From the NCBI GenBank assembly GCA_017988335.1, contig JAGNRZ010000006.1, forward strand, positions 1 through 44,557: a DNA stretch of 44,557 bases, read 5' to 3'. The notes below the pieces were generated by a model that made no database searches, was not told the origin of the DNA, and saw nothing but the letters and a program-made list of their open reading frames with translations. Source of the stretch: Ferruginibacter sp. (GTDB lineage Bacteria; Bacteroidota; Bacteroidia; Chitinophagales; Chitinophagaceae). This document shows, piece by piece, positions 1-4,771 of this stretch. Position 1 is the first letter of the stretch; each line of letters starts with the position of its first letter. A program made the position numbers and the translations under genes.

Positions 1-2
1 CT

Positions 3-332
3 ATATACATGAATGTAACCAGCAAATTGCCTATACAACATTTAGTAAAAACAATACGAACAGATACACAGCGGTTAATGAAATTAAACGATGATAATAA
101 ACCACATTTTATTTTAGAGCCACATCTTACTATAGCCCGAAAGCTTTTACCATGGCAATACGAACAAGGATGGTTAGAGTATAGCCACAAACATTTTACA
201 GGTAGGTTTATTGCCGATGCAATATTGTTATTAAAACGACCAGTAGGCGAATTAAAATATGAAGTAGCCAAGCGATTTCAATTTGAAAATTTAGCAGTGC
301 CTACAACAATGCAAGGCGAATTATTTATGTAA
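3..332 (+). CDS. 2'-5' RNA ligase family (2H phosphoesterase), 5'-truncated by the window
   Basis: The reading frame is open to the left edge, so the first in-frame ATG (9) need not be the real start and the gene probably begins outside the window. The visible 107 residues contain PHLTIAR, which fits the second H-x-T/S motif of 2H phosphoesterases; the first such motif would lie upstream. Family members (ThpR/LigT type) act on 2'-5' or cyclic phosphodiester ends of RNA. The distance to an RNA-repair island 2.3 kb downstream is suggestive, but nothing links them in one transcript. Alternative: another 2H family such as a bacterial cyclic phosphodiesterase. Confidence 0.6.
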   Translation: MYMNVTSKLPIQHLVKTIRTDTQRLMKLNDDNKPHFILEPHLTIARKLLPWQYEQGWLEYSHKHFTGRFIADAILLLKRPVGELKYEVAKRFQFENLAVPTTMQGELFM

Positions 333-669
333 CAGGCGAACGTAATTCTATTTAACATCGTTGTGAACTTGTTCTGTTAAATATTTACTTCCAGTGGAAG
401 TGAATATTTAATCTCACTTGTACGGCATACCATTATTCATCCCTTCAAACGCAAAGCAATTTTTAAAAACTCATTCATTGCAATAAAAAGAAAAATGAAA
501 TTCATCAAACAGTTTGCATCTAAGAGTAGAATTACCAATGCTGAAGCCACAGTAGTACAACTGATGCACATAGCTGTACGGCAGGAACGGGCTGTCATCG
601 TTCCTGCCTTGACTTTTTTGTTACTTTTTGCGTCAAGGCAAAAAGTAAATAATAAATAAAACAAAAACA
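333..669. other. intergenic region with two strong hairpins and a doubtful short ORF
   Basis: A near-perfect 17-bp hairpin lies at about 376-411 (arms around ACTTCCA / TGGAAGT). A second hairpin, GGCAGGAACG (580-589) with CGTTCCTGCC (599-608), is followed by T-rich sequence and looks like an intrinsic terminator. A third hairpin pairs ACTTTTTG with CAAAAAGT at about 624-649. A 54-codon ORF (495-659) crosses the terminator and has no recognisable family, so I do not call it a gene. The stretch also holds a copy of the dispersed repeat containing CACTTGTACGGCAT (about 412-428). Confidence 0.5.
580..618 (+). terminator. intrinsic terminator-like hairpin
   Basis: A 10-bp perfect stem (GGCAGGAACG / CGTTCCTGCC, 580-589 and 599-608) is followed within a few bases by a run of Ts (612-617). 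It probably ends transcription from the left, upstream of the radical SAM gene. Confidence 0.6.
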
Positions 670-1782
670 ATGGGAAATAACAAACTAAAACAAGACCACC
701 ACAAAGTCTCAACAAAAACACAAGAAGATACTGTGCAATATAAAATTGGTAGAGGTGCCCAATTCAACACCAAAAGCCGCTTTATAAAAAATGAAAGCAC
801 ACAAGAGCATATAGAAGGTGTAGATGATTGGGAACAGCCCAATCCGCAAACTCAGTATATAGAAATGCAAAGTAAAACCATTGTAAACAAGGTGGAAAGT
901 AAAGATGTAGGCATGAGTTACAGCATGAATCCTTACGCTGGTTGTGAGCATGGCTGCATATATTGCTATGCCCGTAATGTACATGAATATTGGGGTTACA
1001 GTGCCGGACTAGATTTTGAGCAAAAAGTATTAATAAAGAAAAACGCCCCACAACTACTGCGTAAATTTTTACAGCACCCCAAGTGGGATGCTACACCCAT
1101 AATGCTTAGTGGCAATACCGATTGCTACCAACCAGCCGAGCAAAAATATAGATTAACCAGAGGCTTGCTAGAAGTGTGTAACGAGTTTAACCAACCTGTA
1201 GGCATACTCACCAAAAATGCTTGGATATTAAAAGACAAAGATGTGTTACAAGAAATGGCAAAGAAAAAAATTGTAAGTGCCATGGTATCTATCACCAGTT
1301 TTAATGAGGATTTACGCCGTACTATGGAACCACGTACAGTAACGGCTAAACGAAAGCTAAAAGTAATAAACGAACTAAGCAGTGCAGGTGTACGTATGGG
1401 CATAATGATGGGGCCAATGATACCCGGCCTTAACGAACATGAAATGCAACGCATAATGCAAGCGGCTGCCGATAACGGAGCCACATTTACAGCTTATACA
1501 TTTATACGATTGAATGGTGCTATAAAATTTTTATTTCATGATTGGTTGTACAAAAACTTTCCTAACCATGCCGATAAAGTGTGGCATTTAATAGAGCAAA
1601 GCCACGATGGAAAAGTAAACGACACCCGATGGGGCGTACGTATGAGAGGCGAAGGACACATTGCACAAATGGTAGCACAGCAATATAAAAAATACGGTAA
1701 GCTATACAATATGAATGCCGAAGAATGGAGTTTAGACACAACAAAATTTAGAGTGCCGGGTGGGCAGGGGAAGTTGTTTTAA
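670..1782 (+). CDS. PA0069 family radical SAM protein
   Basis: The 370-residue protein carries the radical SAM cluster motif as CEHGCIYCYAR (residues about 92-102), in which three cysteines in C-x3-C-x2-C spacing bind a 4Fe-4S cluster and SAM. The surrounding MNPYAGCEHGC and the later MLSGNTDCYQPAE and MMGPMIPGLN segments are typical of the PA0069/SplB-like group. Its substrate is not known; spore photolyase relatives repair DNA, but most members of this group are uncharacterised. Length is normal for the family and the ATG follows an A-rich tract. It stands alone between terminator-like sequences. Confidence 0.88.
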   Translation: MGNNKLKQDHHKVSTKTQEDTVQYKIGRGAQFNTKSRFIKNESTQEHIEGVDDWEQPNPQTQYIEMQSKTIVNKVESKDVGMSYSMNPYAGCEHGCIYCYARNVHEYWGYSAGLDFEQKVLIKKNAPQLLRKFLQHPKWDATPIMLSGNTDCYQPAEQKYRLTRGLLEVCNEFNQPVGILTKNAWILKDKDVLQEMAKKKIVSAMVSITSFNEDLRRTMEPRTVTAKRKLKVINELSSAGVRMGIMMGPMIPGLNEHEMQRIMQAAADNGATFTAYTFIRLNGAIKFLFHDWLYKNFPNHADKVWHLIEQSHDGKVNDTRWGVRMRGEGHIAQMVAQQYKKYGKLYNMNAEEWSLDTTKFRVPGGQGKLF

Positions 1783-1938
1783 TTTTTTGTACTTAGCTTT
1801 AGTATTACTATTAAACATCGTTGTGTCACTCACTTGTACGGCATAACTTTATTGAATTTTTATTATAGCGTAGATTAAGGAATAGTTAATTGCTTTATTA
1901 CTTTAAATTTGTCTATATATTTGAATTCGTAAATAATT

Positions 1939-2307
1939 ATGAATAGACCGAATGAAGTATTGATGGATAGTAAAGAAAAATTTAAGCAGATTATTTTCGA
2001 CTATTACAGAAATCTTGTTGTAGATAAAATACCATTCCTACTGTTAGATAAACTTTGTAACATAATTACGGAATATTATTATGAACAATATTTTCGTTTT
2101 CATAAACAGTATCCAAAGTCATTTAAACGTTATTCAACATTCCAATTAAAAGACCTTAACCATCCACAAACAGCTAAAACTATAATTGACTTTTTTAAAA
2201 CAGAATCAAAATTGAATTATAAAGAGTATAGCAAACTACTATTGAATATAACTGAAGTGGAGTTGGAAAAGATAGAACAATGGTGGAATGATTTTGCAAG
2301 AATGTAA
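1939..2307 (+). CDS. hypothetical protein, 122 aa
   Basis: I do not recognise a family. The protein is soluble and helical-looking, rich in Tyr, Lys and Phe, with no signal peptide, membrane segment or cysteine pair. There are two possible starts, 1939 and an internal Met at codon 9 (1963). It is a single gene between two intergenic stretches with dispersed repeats. Composition resembles its neighbours. Confidence 0.55.
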   Translation: MNRPNEVLMDSKEKFKQIIFDYYRNLVVDKIPFLLLDKLCNIITEYYYEQYFRFHKQYPKSFKRYSTFQLKDLNHPQTAKTIIDFFKTESKLNYKEYSKLLLNITEVELEKIEQWWNDFARM

Positions 2308-2588
2308 AACCGCCAAAATTATTATCCCTTCAAGAGTGCAGCTTAATGGTGATGCTGCCAAGTACAAATGCTTATTATCTTTGCCTTGCTTCGTGTCTTC
2401 ACGAAGCACTCAGCTACTATAAAAGCTCAATAAAGATTTACAAGTACAAGTGAATGACACAACAAAAGCTCAGTAAAGTATAAATGCTTGCTACATAAAT
2501 AAATATTTTTCAATCCGCCACAAATATTGATTTTACTAGTATTTCAGCCAATATGAACTATTGCTGCAAAAATATTTTTTAAAAATTA
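2308..2588. other. intergenic region with a hairpin and a dispersed-repeat copy
   Basis: A perfect 9-bp hairpin occurs at 2387-2408 (TGCTTCGTG, loop TCTT, CACGAAGCA). The AAAAGCTCAATAAAG ... GTACAAGTG dispersed repeat occupies about 2421-2475. No coding sequence is supported. Confidence 0.5.
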
Positions 2589-2621
2589 TTTGGTGGTATC
2601 AAAAAAATAATTTCATCTTTG
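2589..2621 (+). promoter_or_regulatory. Bacteroidota-type promoter of the tRNA/RNA-repair island
   Basis: TTTG (2589-2592), 21 bases, then CATCTTTG (2614-2621) matches the Bacteroidota housekeeping consensus TTTG / TAnnTTTG at the usual 19-21 base spacing, with one mismatch. Transcription would start a few bases after 2621, giving about 25 bases of A-rich leader before the first short ORF. Confidence 0.6.
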
Positions 2622-2653
2622 CACTGCAAAACAAAATTTAAAAACAACAAAAC

Positions 2654-2746
2654 ATGTTACGCATACAACTACATATTGAAGCGATGAATTGTTTTAGTCC
2701 GAAAGGGGATTATAACAATAGCAGGGCATGTTACGCTGATAATTAA
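2654..2746 (+). CDS. leader peptide 1, a 30-residue tRNA sampler (putative)
   Basis: This ATG-initiated ORF sits just behind a promoter and just before an intrinsic terminator. Its first 20 codons specify 17 different amino acids; only Thr, Val and Trp are absent from the whole peptide. Many codons have a matching anticodon in the tRNA array that follows: CTA/TAG, CGC/ACG, AGT/GCT, TGT/GCA, CAT/GTG, GAT/GTC, AAA/TTT and others. The segment TAGCAGGG (2719-2726), late in the ORF, is complementary over 8 bases to CCCTGCTA (2775-2782) in the terminator 5' arm and loop, so it can act as an antiterminator. I infer ribosome-stall attenuation as in amino-acid operon leaders, but for many tRNAs at once. 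Translation is not shown by sequence alone. Confidence 0.6.
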   Translation: MLRIQLHIEAMNCFSPKGDYNNSRACYADN

Positions 2747-2773
2747 AAACTACTTAATTAACTATAACATAAG

Positions 2774-2799
2774 CCCCTGCTACATCGCAGGGGTTTTTT
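2774..2799 (+). terminator. attenuator terminator 1
   Basis: CCCCTGC (2774-2780), loop TACATC, GCAGGGG (2787-2793), then six Ts (2794-2799). The 5' arm and part of the loop can instead pair with TAGCAGGG inside leader ORF 1. Confidence 0.85.
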
Positions 2800-2821
2800 G
2801 TGAGTAACAAAAAATTAGAAA

Positions 2822-2980
2822 ATGCAAACACAACGCATACAATCGTATTTATTTATTGGAGCAGTAATGTTACCTAACGGTAATAGCTATGCCAAGCCGC
2901 AAGTAAATAGCAGTAGTAGGCATAATGAAAAAAATGATTTTAGAAATAAACGACCGAGGTGTAAATATTTGGTGCAGTAA
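2822..2980 (+). CDS. leader peptide 2, a 52-residue tRNA sampler (putative)
   Basis: This is the second short ORF between two intrinsic terminators. It uses 19 of 20 amino acids (only Trp is missing), including Thr and Val, which leader 1 lacks. It shares the codon run CGC ATA CAA with leader 1 near its start. Near its end, GACCG-A-GG (2952-2959) can pair with CCCGGTC in the next terminator (3004-3010), with one bulged A, giving an antiterminator. No protein family is recognisable. It may be a second control point in series. Confidence 0.5.
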   Translation: MQTQRIQSYLFIGAVMLPNGNSYAKPQVNSSSRHNEKNDFRNKRPRCKYLVQ

Positions 2981-3000
2981 CAACACTGCACAAAAAAATT

Positions 3001-3035
3001 AAGCCCGGTCAATTAAAAACGACTGGGCTTTTTTT
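3001..3035 (+). terminator. attenuator terminator 2
   Basis: AAGCCCGGTC (3001-3010), 10-base loop, GACTGGGCTT (3021-3030) with one G-T pair, followed by five further Ts. The 5' arm overlaps the complement of GACCGAGG in leader ORF 2. Confidence 0.85.
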
Positions 3036-3057
3036 ATAGCCCAAAAACAAAACTAAA

Positions 3058-3189
3058 ATGAAAACAATTGCTTTGATTTTGATAGTAAGGTTAGTAATTG
3101 AGTTAACAAAAAATACAAAAACTATCAAAACAGAAAATAGAAACACCATCATACATCCAGCAGAGTTTATGATGAGAGCAGAATATTAG
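3058..3189 (+). CDS. short ORF 3 (43 residues), possible third leader
   Basis: This ATG ORF follows terminator 2 and ends 16 bases before terminator 3. It has 14 amino-acid types and is rich in Ile, Thr and Lys codons, so the sampling signature is weaker than in the first two. GAGAGC (3174-3179) near its end could pair with GCTTTC (3209-3214) of the next terminator (6 pairs, one G-T). It may be a leader by position, but the evidence is modest. A five-codon ATG-TAA ORF (3190-3207) follows immediately. Confidence 0.35.
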   Translation: MKTIALILIVRLVIELTKNTKTIKTENRNTIIHPAEFMMRAEY

Positions 3190-3205
3190 ATGCAGAAGGA
3201 GGAAT

Positions 3206-3242
3206 AAGGCTTTCCCTATGAGATGCAGTGGGGAAGCCTTTT
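3206..3242 (+). terminator. attenuator terminator 3
   Basis: AAGGCTTTCCC (3206-3216), 13-base loop, GGGGAAGCCTT (3230-3240) with one G-T pair, ending in four Ts. It stands directly before the first tRNA gene of the array. AGATGCAG occurs both before the hairpin (3188-3195) and in its loop (3221-3228). Confidence 0.7.
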
Positions 3243-3264
3243 AAAAGTTGGTTGATAAAAAAAT

Positions 3265-3337
3265 ATAGGAGTATTTCAATTGGTAGAATCCGTGTTCTGG
3301 AAACATGAGGTTGTCAGTTCGAGTCTGGCCTTCTATA
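3265..3337 (+). tRNA. tRNA-Pro(TGG)
   Basis: Acceptor ATAGGAG pairs with CTTCTAT (one G-T). The anticodon arm is CGTGT-TCTGGAA-ACATG and the T arm GTCAG-TTCGAGT-CTGGC. The anticodon is TGG. Position 33 is C instead of the near-universal U, so decoding could be impaired. No CCA is encoded. Confidence 0.75.
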
Positions 3338-3344
3338 CAAAATT

Positions 3345-3417
3345 GGTCTGTTGGTCTAAGGGTTTAGGATTTCAAGCTTTCTACTTGAAGATGCCAGTTC
3401 GAATCTGGTACAGACTA
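3345..3417 (+). tRNA. tRNA-Glu(TTC)
   Basis: Acceptor GGTCTGT/ACAGACT, anticodon arm TCAAG-CTTTCTA-CTTGA and T arm GCCAG-TTCGAAT-CTGGT. The body is close to ordinary bacterial tRNA-Glu. Position 37 is T, which is unusual. The anticodon TTC matches GAA in leader 1. Confidence 0.85.
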
Positions 3418-3466
3418 CAAACTCTTGAAAACAAAATAGTGTGCAACGTTGCAGTTGCAGCTATAC

Positions 3467-3537
3467 GGTTTGTTGGTGTAACGGTAACATGTTTGATTGT
3501 CGATCAAATGTAAAGGGTTCAACTCCCTTACAAACCG
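3467..3537 (+). tRNA. tRNA-Asp(GTC)
   Basis: Acceptor GGTTTGT/ACAAACC with discriminator G, as expected for Asp. Anticodon arm TTTGA-TTGTCGA-TCAAA and T arm AAGGG-TTCAACT-CCCTT. Confidence 0.87.
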
Positions 3538-3543
3538 CAAAAG

Positions 3544-3614
3544 TATTGAGTGGTGCAATGGCAGCATATTAAATTTTGAATTTAATGATATTGGTTCGAA
3601 TCCAGTCTCGATAA
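3544..3614 (+). tRNA. tRNA-Gln(TTG)
   Basis: Acceptor TATTGAG/CTCGATA (one G-T), anticodon arm TTAAA-TTTTGAA-TTTAA and T arm ATTGG-TTCGAAT-CCAGT. T1-A72 fits GlnRS preference. Confidence 0.82.
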
Positions 3615-3620
3615 CAAAAT

Positions 3621-3706
3621 GTTGGCTCTAGCTTATCCCGAAATTTCGGGTGGTAAAGCATCCGTCTGTGCAACGGAGGAAAAGGGTTCGAATCCCAGTG
3701 TCAACC
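3621..3706 (+). tRNA. tRNA-His(GTG)-like gene with a palindrome in the D loop
   Basis: Anticodon arm TCCGT-CTGTGCA-ACGGA gives GTG (His). The D stem GCTT/AAGC is interrupted by a 14-bp perfect palindrome CCCGAAATTTCGGG (3637-3650), inserted between AT and TGGTA of an otherwise normal D loop. The acceptor pairs GTTGGCT/TGTCAAC with a T-T mismatch, and the T stem has only three good pairs, so the gene may be decaying or non-functional. Confidence 0.65.
3637..3650. repeat. 14-bp perfect palindrome inside the tRNA-His D loop
   Basis: CCCGAAATTTCGGG reads the same on both strands. Removing it restores an ordinary D loop, which suggests insertion of a small palindromic element. Confidence 0.8.
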
Positions 3707-3708
3707 AA

Positions 3709-3802
3709 TACGGCTTAGTGTTTTGGAAACATAATTATGCCCCTTTCTTTCTGAGAGGTAAGTAGTGCATAATTGTCTTCACTTCGAGTCTGAAAGTCGT
3801 AC
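3709..3802 (+). tRNA. tRNA-like gene with about 23 extra bases in the anticodon loop
   Basis: Acceptor TACGGCT/AGTCGTA forms 7 pairs (one G-T). The D arm is GTGT-TTTGGAA-ACAT and the T arm TTCAC-TTCGAGT-CTGAA (4 of 5 pairs). The anticodon helix ATTATGC (3734-3740) / GCATAAT (3767-3773) is perfect, but it encloses 26 bases, or 30 with the standard 5-bp stem, where 7 are normal. The insert can itself fold (CCTTT / AGAGG). The anticodon cannot be assigned. It could be an intron-like insertion, a decayed gene, or a non-decoding RNA. Confidence 0.55.
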
Positions 3803-3807
3803 AACAA

Positions 3808-3880
3808 TGGTCTATAGCCCAACGGCAGAGGCGATAGTTTTAGAAACTATGTAGTGTGAGTTCGAATCTCACTAGACCAA
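3808..3880 (+). tRNA. tRNA with anticodon TAG (Leu, codon CTA) on a short-variable-loop body
   Basis: Perfect acceptor TGGTCTA/TAGACCA, anticodon arm ATAGT-TTTAGAA-ACTAT and T arm GTGAG-TTCGAAT-CTCAC. The anticodon TAG reads CTA (Leu), yet the variable region is only GTAGT, whereas tRNA-Leu normally has a long variable arm. T1-A72 and the D arm look like tRNA-Gln. The charged amino acid is therefore uncertain. Confidence 0.75.
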
Positions 3881-3893
3881 CTAAAATAAAAAT

Positions 3894-3966
3894 TGGCTTA
3901 TAGCTCAATGGATAAGAATGCTACGCTACGAACGTAGAGATAAAAGTTCGACTCTTTTTAAGCCAA
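3894..3966 (+). tRNA. tRNA-Arg(ACG)
   Basis: Perfect acceptor TGGCTTA/TAAGCCA, anticodon arm CTACG-CTACGAA-CGTAG and T arm AAAAG-TTCGACT-CTTTT. A34 would be edited to inosine by TadA, allowing CGC to be read; CGC occurs in leaders 1 and 2. Confidence 0.88.
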
Positions 3967-3974
3967 CACAAAAT

Positions 3975-4046
3975 TGCGGTTTAGAGTAGTGGTTTACTCA
4001 AAGGTCTCATAAGCCTTGCACACAAGTTCGAATCTTGTAACCGCAA
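3975..4046 (+). tRNA. tRNA-Met(CAT) (or Ile2 after lysidine modification)
   Basis: Perfect acceptor TGCGGTT/AACCGCA, D arm GAGT/ACTC, anticodon arm AAGGT-CTCATAA-GCCTT and T arm ACAAG-TTCGAAT-CTTGT. The sequence alone does not separate elongator Met from Ile2 (codon ATA). Confidence 0.82.
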
Positions 4047-4051
4047 CAATT

Positions 4052-4123
4052 GATGATGTAGCTCAATGGTAGAGTTTTACGCTGATACCGTAAAGGTTAA
4101 ATGTTGAAATCGTTTCATCATCA
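4052..4123 (+). tRNA. tRNA-Ile(GAT)
   Basis: Perfect acceptor GATGATG/CATCATC, anticodon arm TTACG-CTGATAC-CGTAA and T arm AAATG-TTGAAAT-CGTTT. The T loop has G in place of the invariant C56, which would disturb D-loop/T-loop contact. Confidence 0.82.
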
Positions 4124-4128
4124 CAAAT

Positions 4129-4201
4129 TGGCTCGTAGCTCAATGGTAGATGCACCGAGCTTTTAACTCGGGGGCTGTGAGTTCGAATCTCACCGGGCCA
4201 A
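4129..4201 (+). tRNA. tRNA-Lys(TTT)
   Basis: Acceptor TGGCTCG/CGGGCCA (one G-T), anticodon arm CCGAG-CTTTTAA-CTCGG and T arm GTGAG-TTCGAAT-CTCAC. This is the most regular member of the array. Confidence 0.9.
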
Positions 4202-4207
4202 CAAAAA

Positions 4208-4278
4208 GGAAATATAGTTCAACGGTAGAACAATTGGTTGTTAGCCTTTTGATGAATGTTCGAATCATTCTATTTCCG
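4208..4278 (+). tRNA. tRNA-Asn(GTT)
   Basis: Perfect acceptor GGAAATA/TATTTCC with discriminator G, D arm GTTC/GAAC and T arm GAATG-TTCGAAT-CATTC. Loop TTGTTAG gives GTT. The anticodon stem keeps only its inner G-C pairs and has T-T mismatches below. Confidence 0.8.
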
Positions 4279-4285
4279 CAAAACC

Positions 4286-4310
4286 CCGACAGCGGCTAAA
4301 GCCCTGTCGG
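4286..4310 (+). terminator. hairpin between tRNA-Asn and tRNA-Ser
   Basis: CCGACAG (4286-4292), GGC-TAAA-GCC (4294-4303), CTGTCGG (4304-4310): an 11-bp interrupted stem in a very AT-rich array. There is no T run, so it may be an RNA-processing hairpin or a mobile palindrome rather than a terminator. Confidence 0.5.
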
Positions 4311-4324
4311 CGGTTAAAAAATTT

Positions 4325-4409
4325 GGAGAGTTGGCAGAGCGGTAATGCGGCAGCCTGCTAAGCTGTACATCGTTAAATCGGTGCAAAGGTTCAAATCCTT
4401 TACTCTCCG
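4325..4409 (+). tRNA. tRNA-Ser(GCT)
   Basis: Perfect acceptor GGAGAGT/ACTCTCC with discriminator G. Loop CTGCTAA gives anticodon GCT, and a long variable arm follows, as expected for Ser. It reads AGT/AGC, the Ser codons used in leader 1. Confidence 0.88.
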
Positions 4410-4446
4410 CTTTATTCAACAAAGCTTTATGGCATAGTTGAAAAAA

Positions 4447-4519
4447 GTCCTACTGGCAGACATGGCGTATGTATTCGATTGCAAATCGAAAGAAGAAAGT
4501 TCGAATCTTTCGTAGGACT
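4447..4519 (+). tRNA. tRNA-Cys(GCA)
   Basis: Perfect acceptor GTCCTAC/GTAGGAC with discriminator T (U73, the CysRS identity base). Anticodon arm TTCGA-TTGCAAA-TCGAA and T arm GAAAG-TTCGAAT-CTTTC. Confidence 0.9.
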
Positions 4520-4595
4520 CAAAAAAATTGTTTGATACCAAAATTTCGATAATGAGGAAATATGACATCAATCAAAAAAGGTAAAAAACAAAAAC

Positions 4596-4669
4596 GGTGC
4601 TTTGGCAGAATGGATTATATGCACTGGAGTGAAATCCCAGATATCAAGGTTCAATTCCTTGGGGCACCA
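4596..4669 (+). tRNA. tRNA-Phe(GAA)
   Basis: Acceptor GGTGCTT/GGGCACC (two G-T), anticodon arm CTGGA-GTGAAAT-CCCAG (one A-C mismatch) and T arm CAAGG-TTCAATT-CCTTG. The anticodon is GAA with a short variable region. The D arm resembles Leu/Ser types, so Phe is the best but not certain call. Two ORFs crossing it are artefacts of the tRNA. Confidence 0.75.
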
Positions 4670-4771
4670 CAAAAAAATAAAAAAAATGAAAAAAGTAAAT
4701 CAGTTCATAATGACAGCAATAGTAATGGTGCAGTGGCACAAAAGTTTTCGATCAGGAAAAAATAAAACATT

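Noticed and set aside
495-659. 54-codon ORF before the radical SAM gene
   Set aside because: It runs through a 10-bp terminator hairpin and a second hairpin, and has no recognisable family.
2654-2746. Leader 1 as a single-amino-acid operon attenuator (His, Trp, Phe type)
   Set aside because: No run of one codon is present, and no biosynthesis operon follows. Diversity, not repetition, is the signal.
3280-3513. A 77-codon ORF across the first tRNAs
   Set aside because: It is a by-product of tRNA-Pro, tRNA-Glu and tRNA-Asp, whose cloverleaf pairs explain the sequence.
3808-3880. Stop-codon suppressor tRNA
   Set aside because: The anticodon in the 7-base loop is TAG, which reads CTA; amber or ochre suppressors need CTA or TTA.
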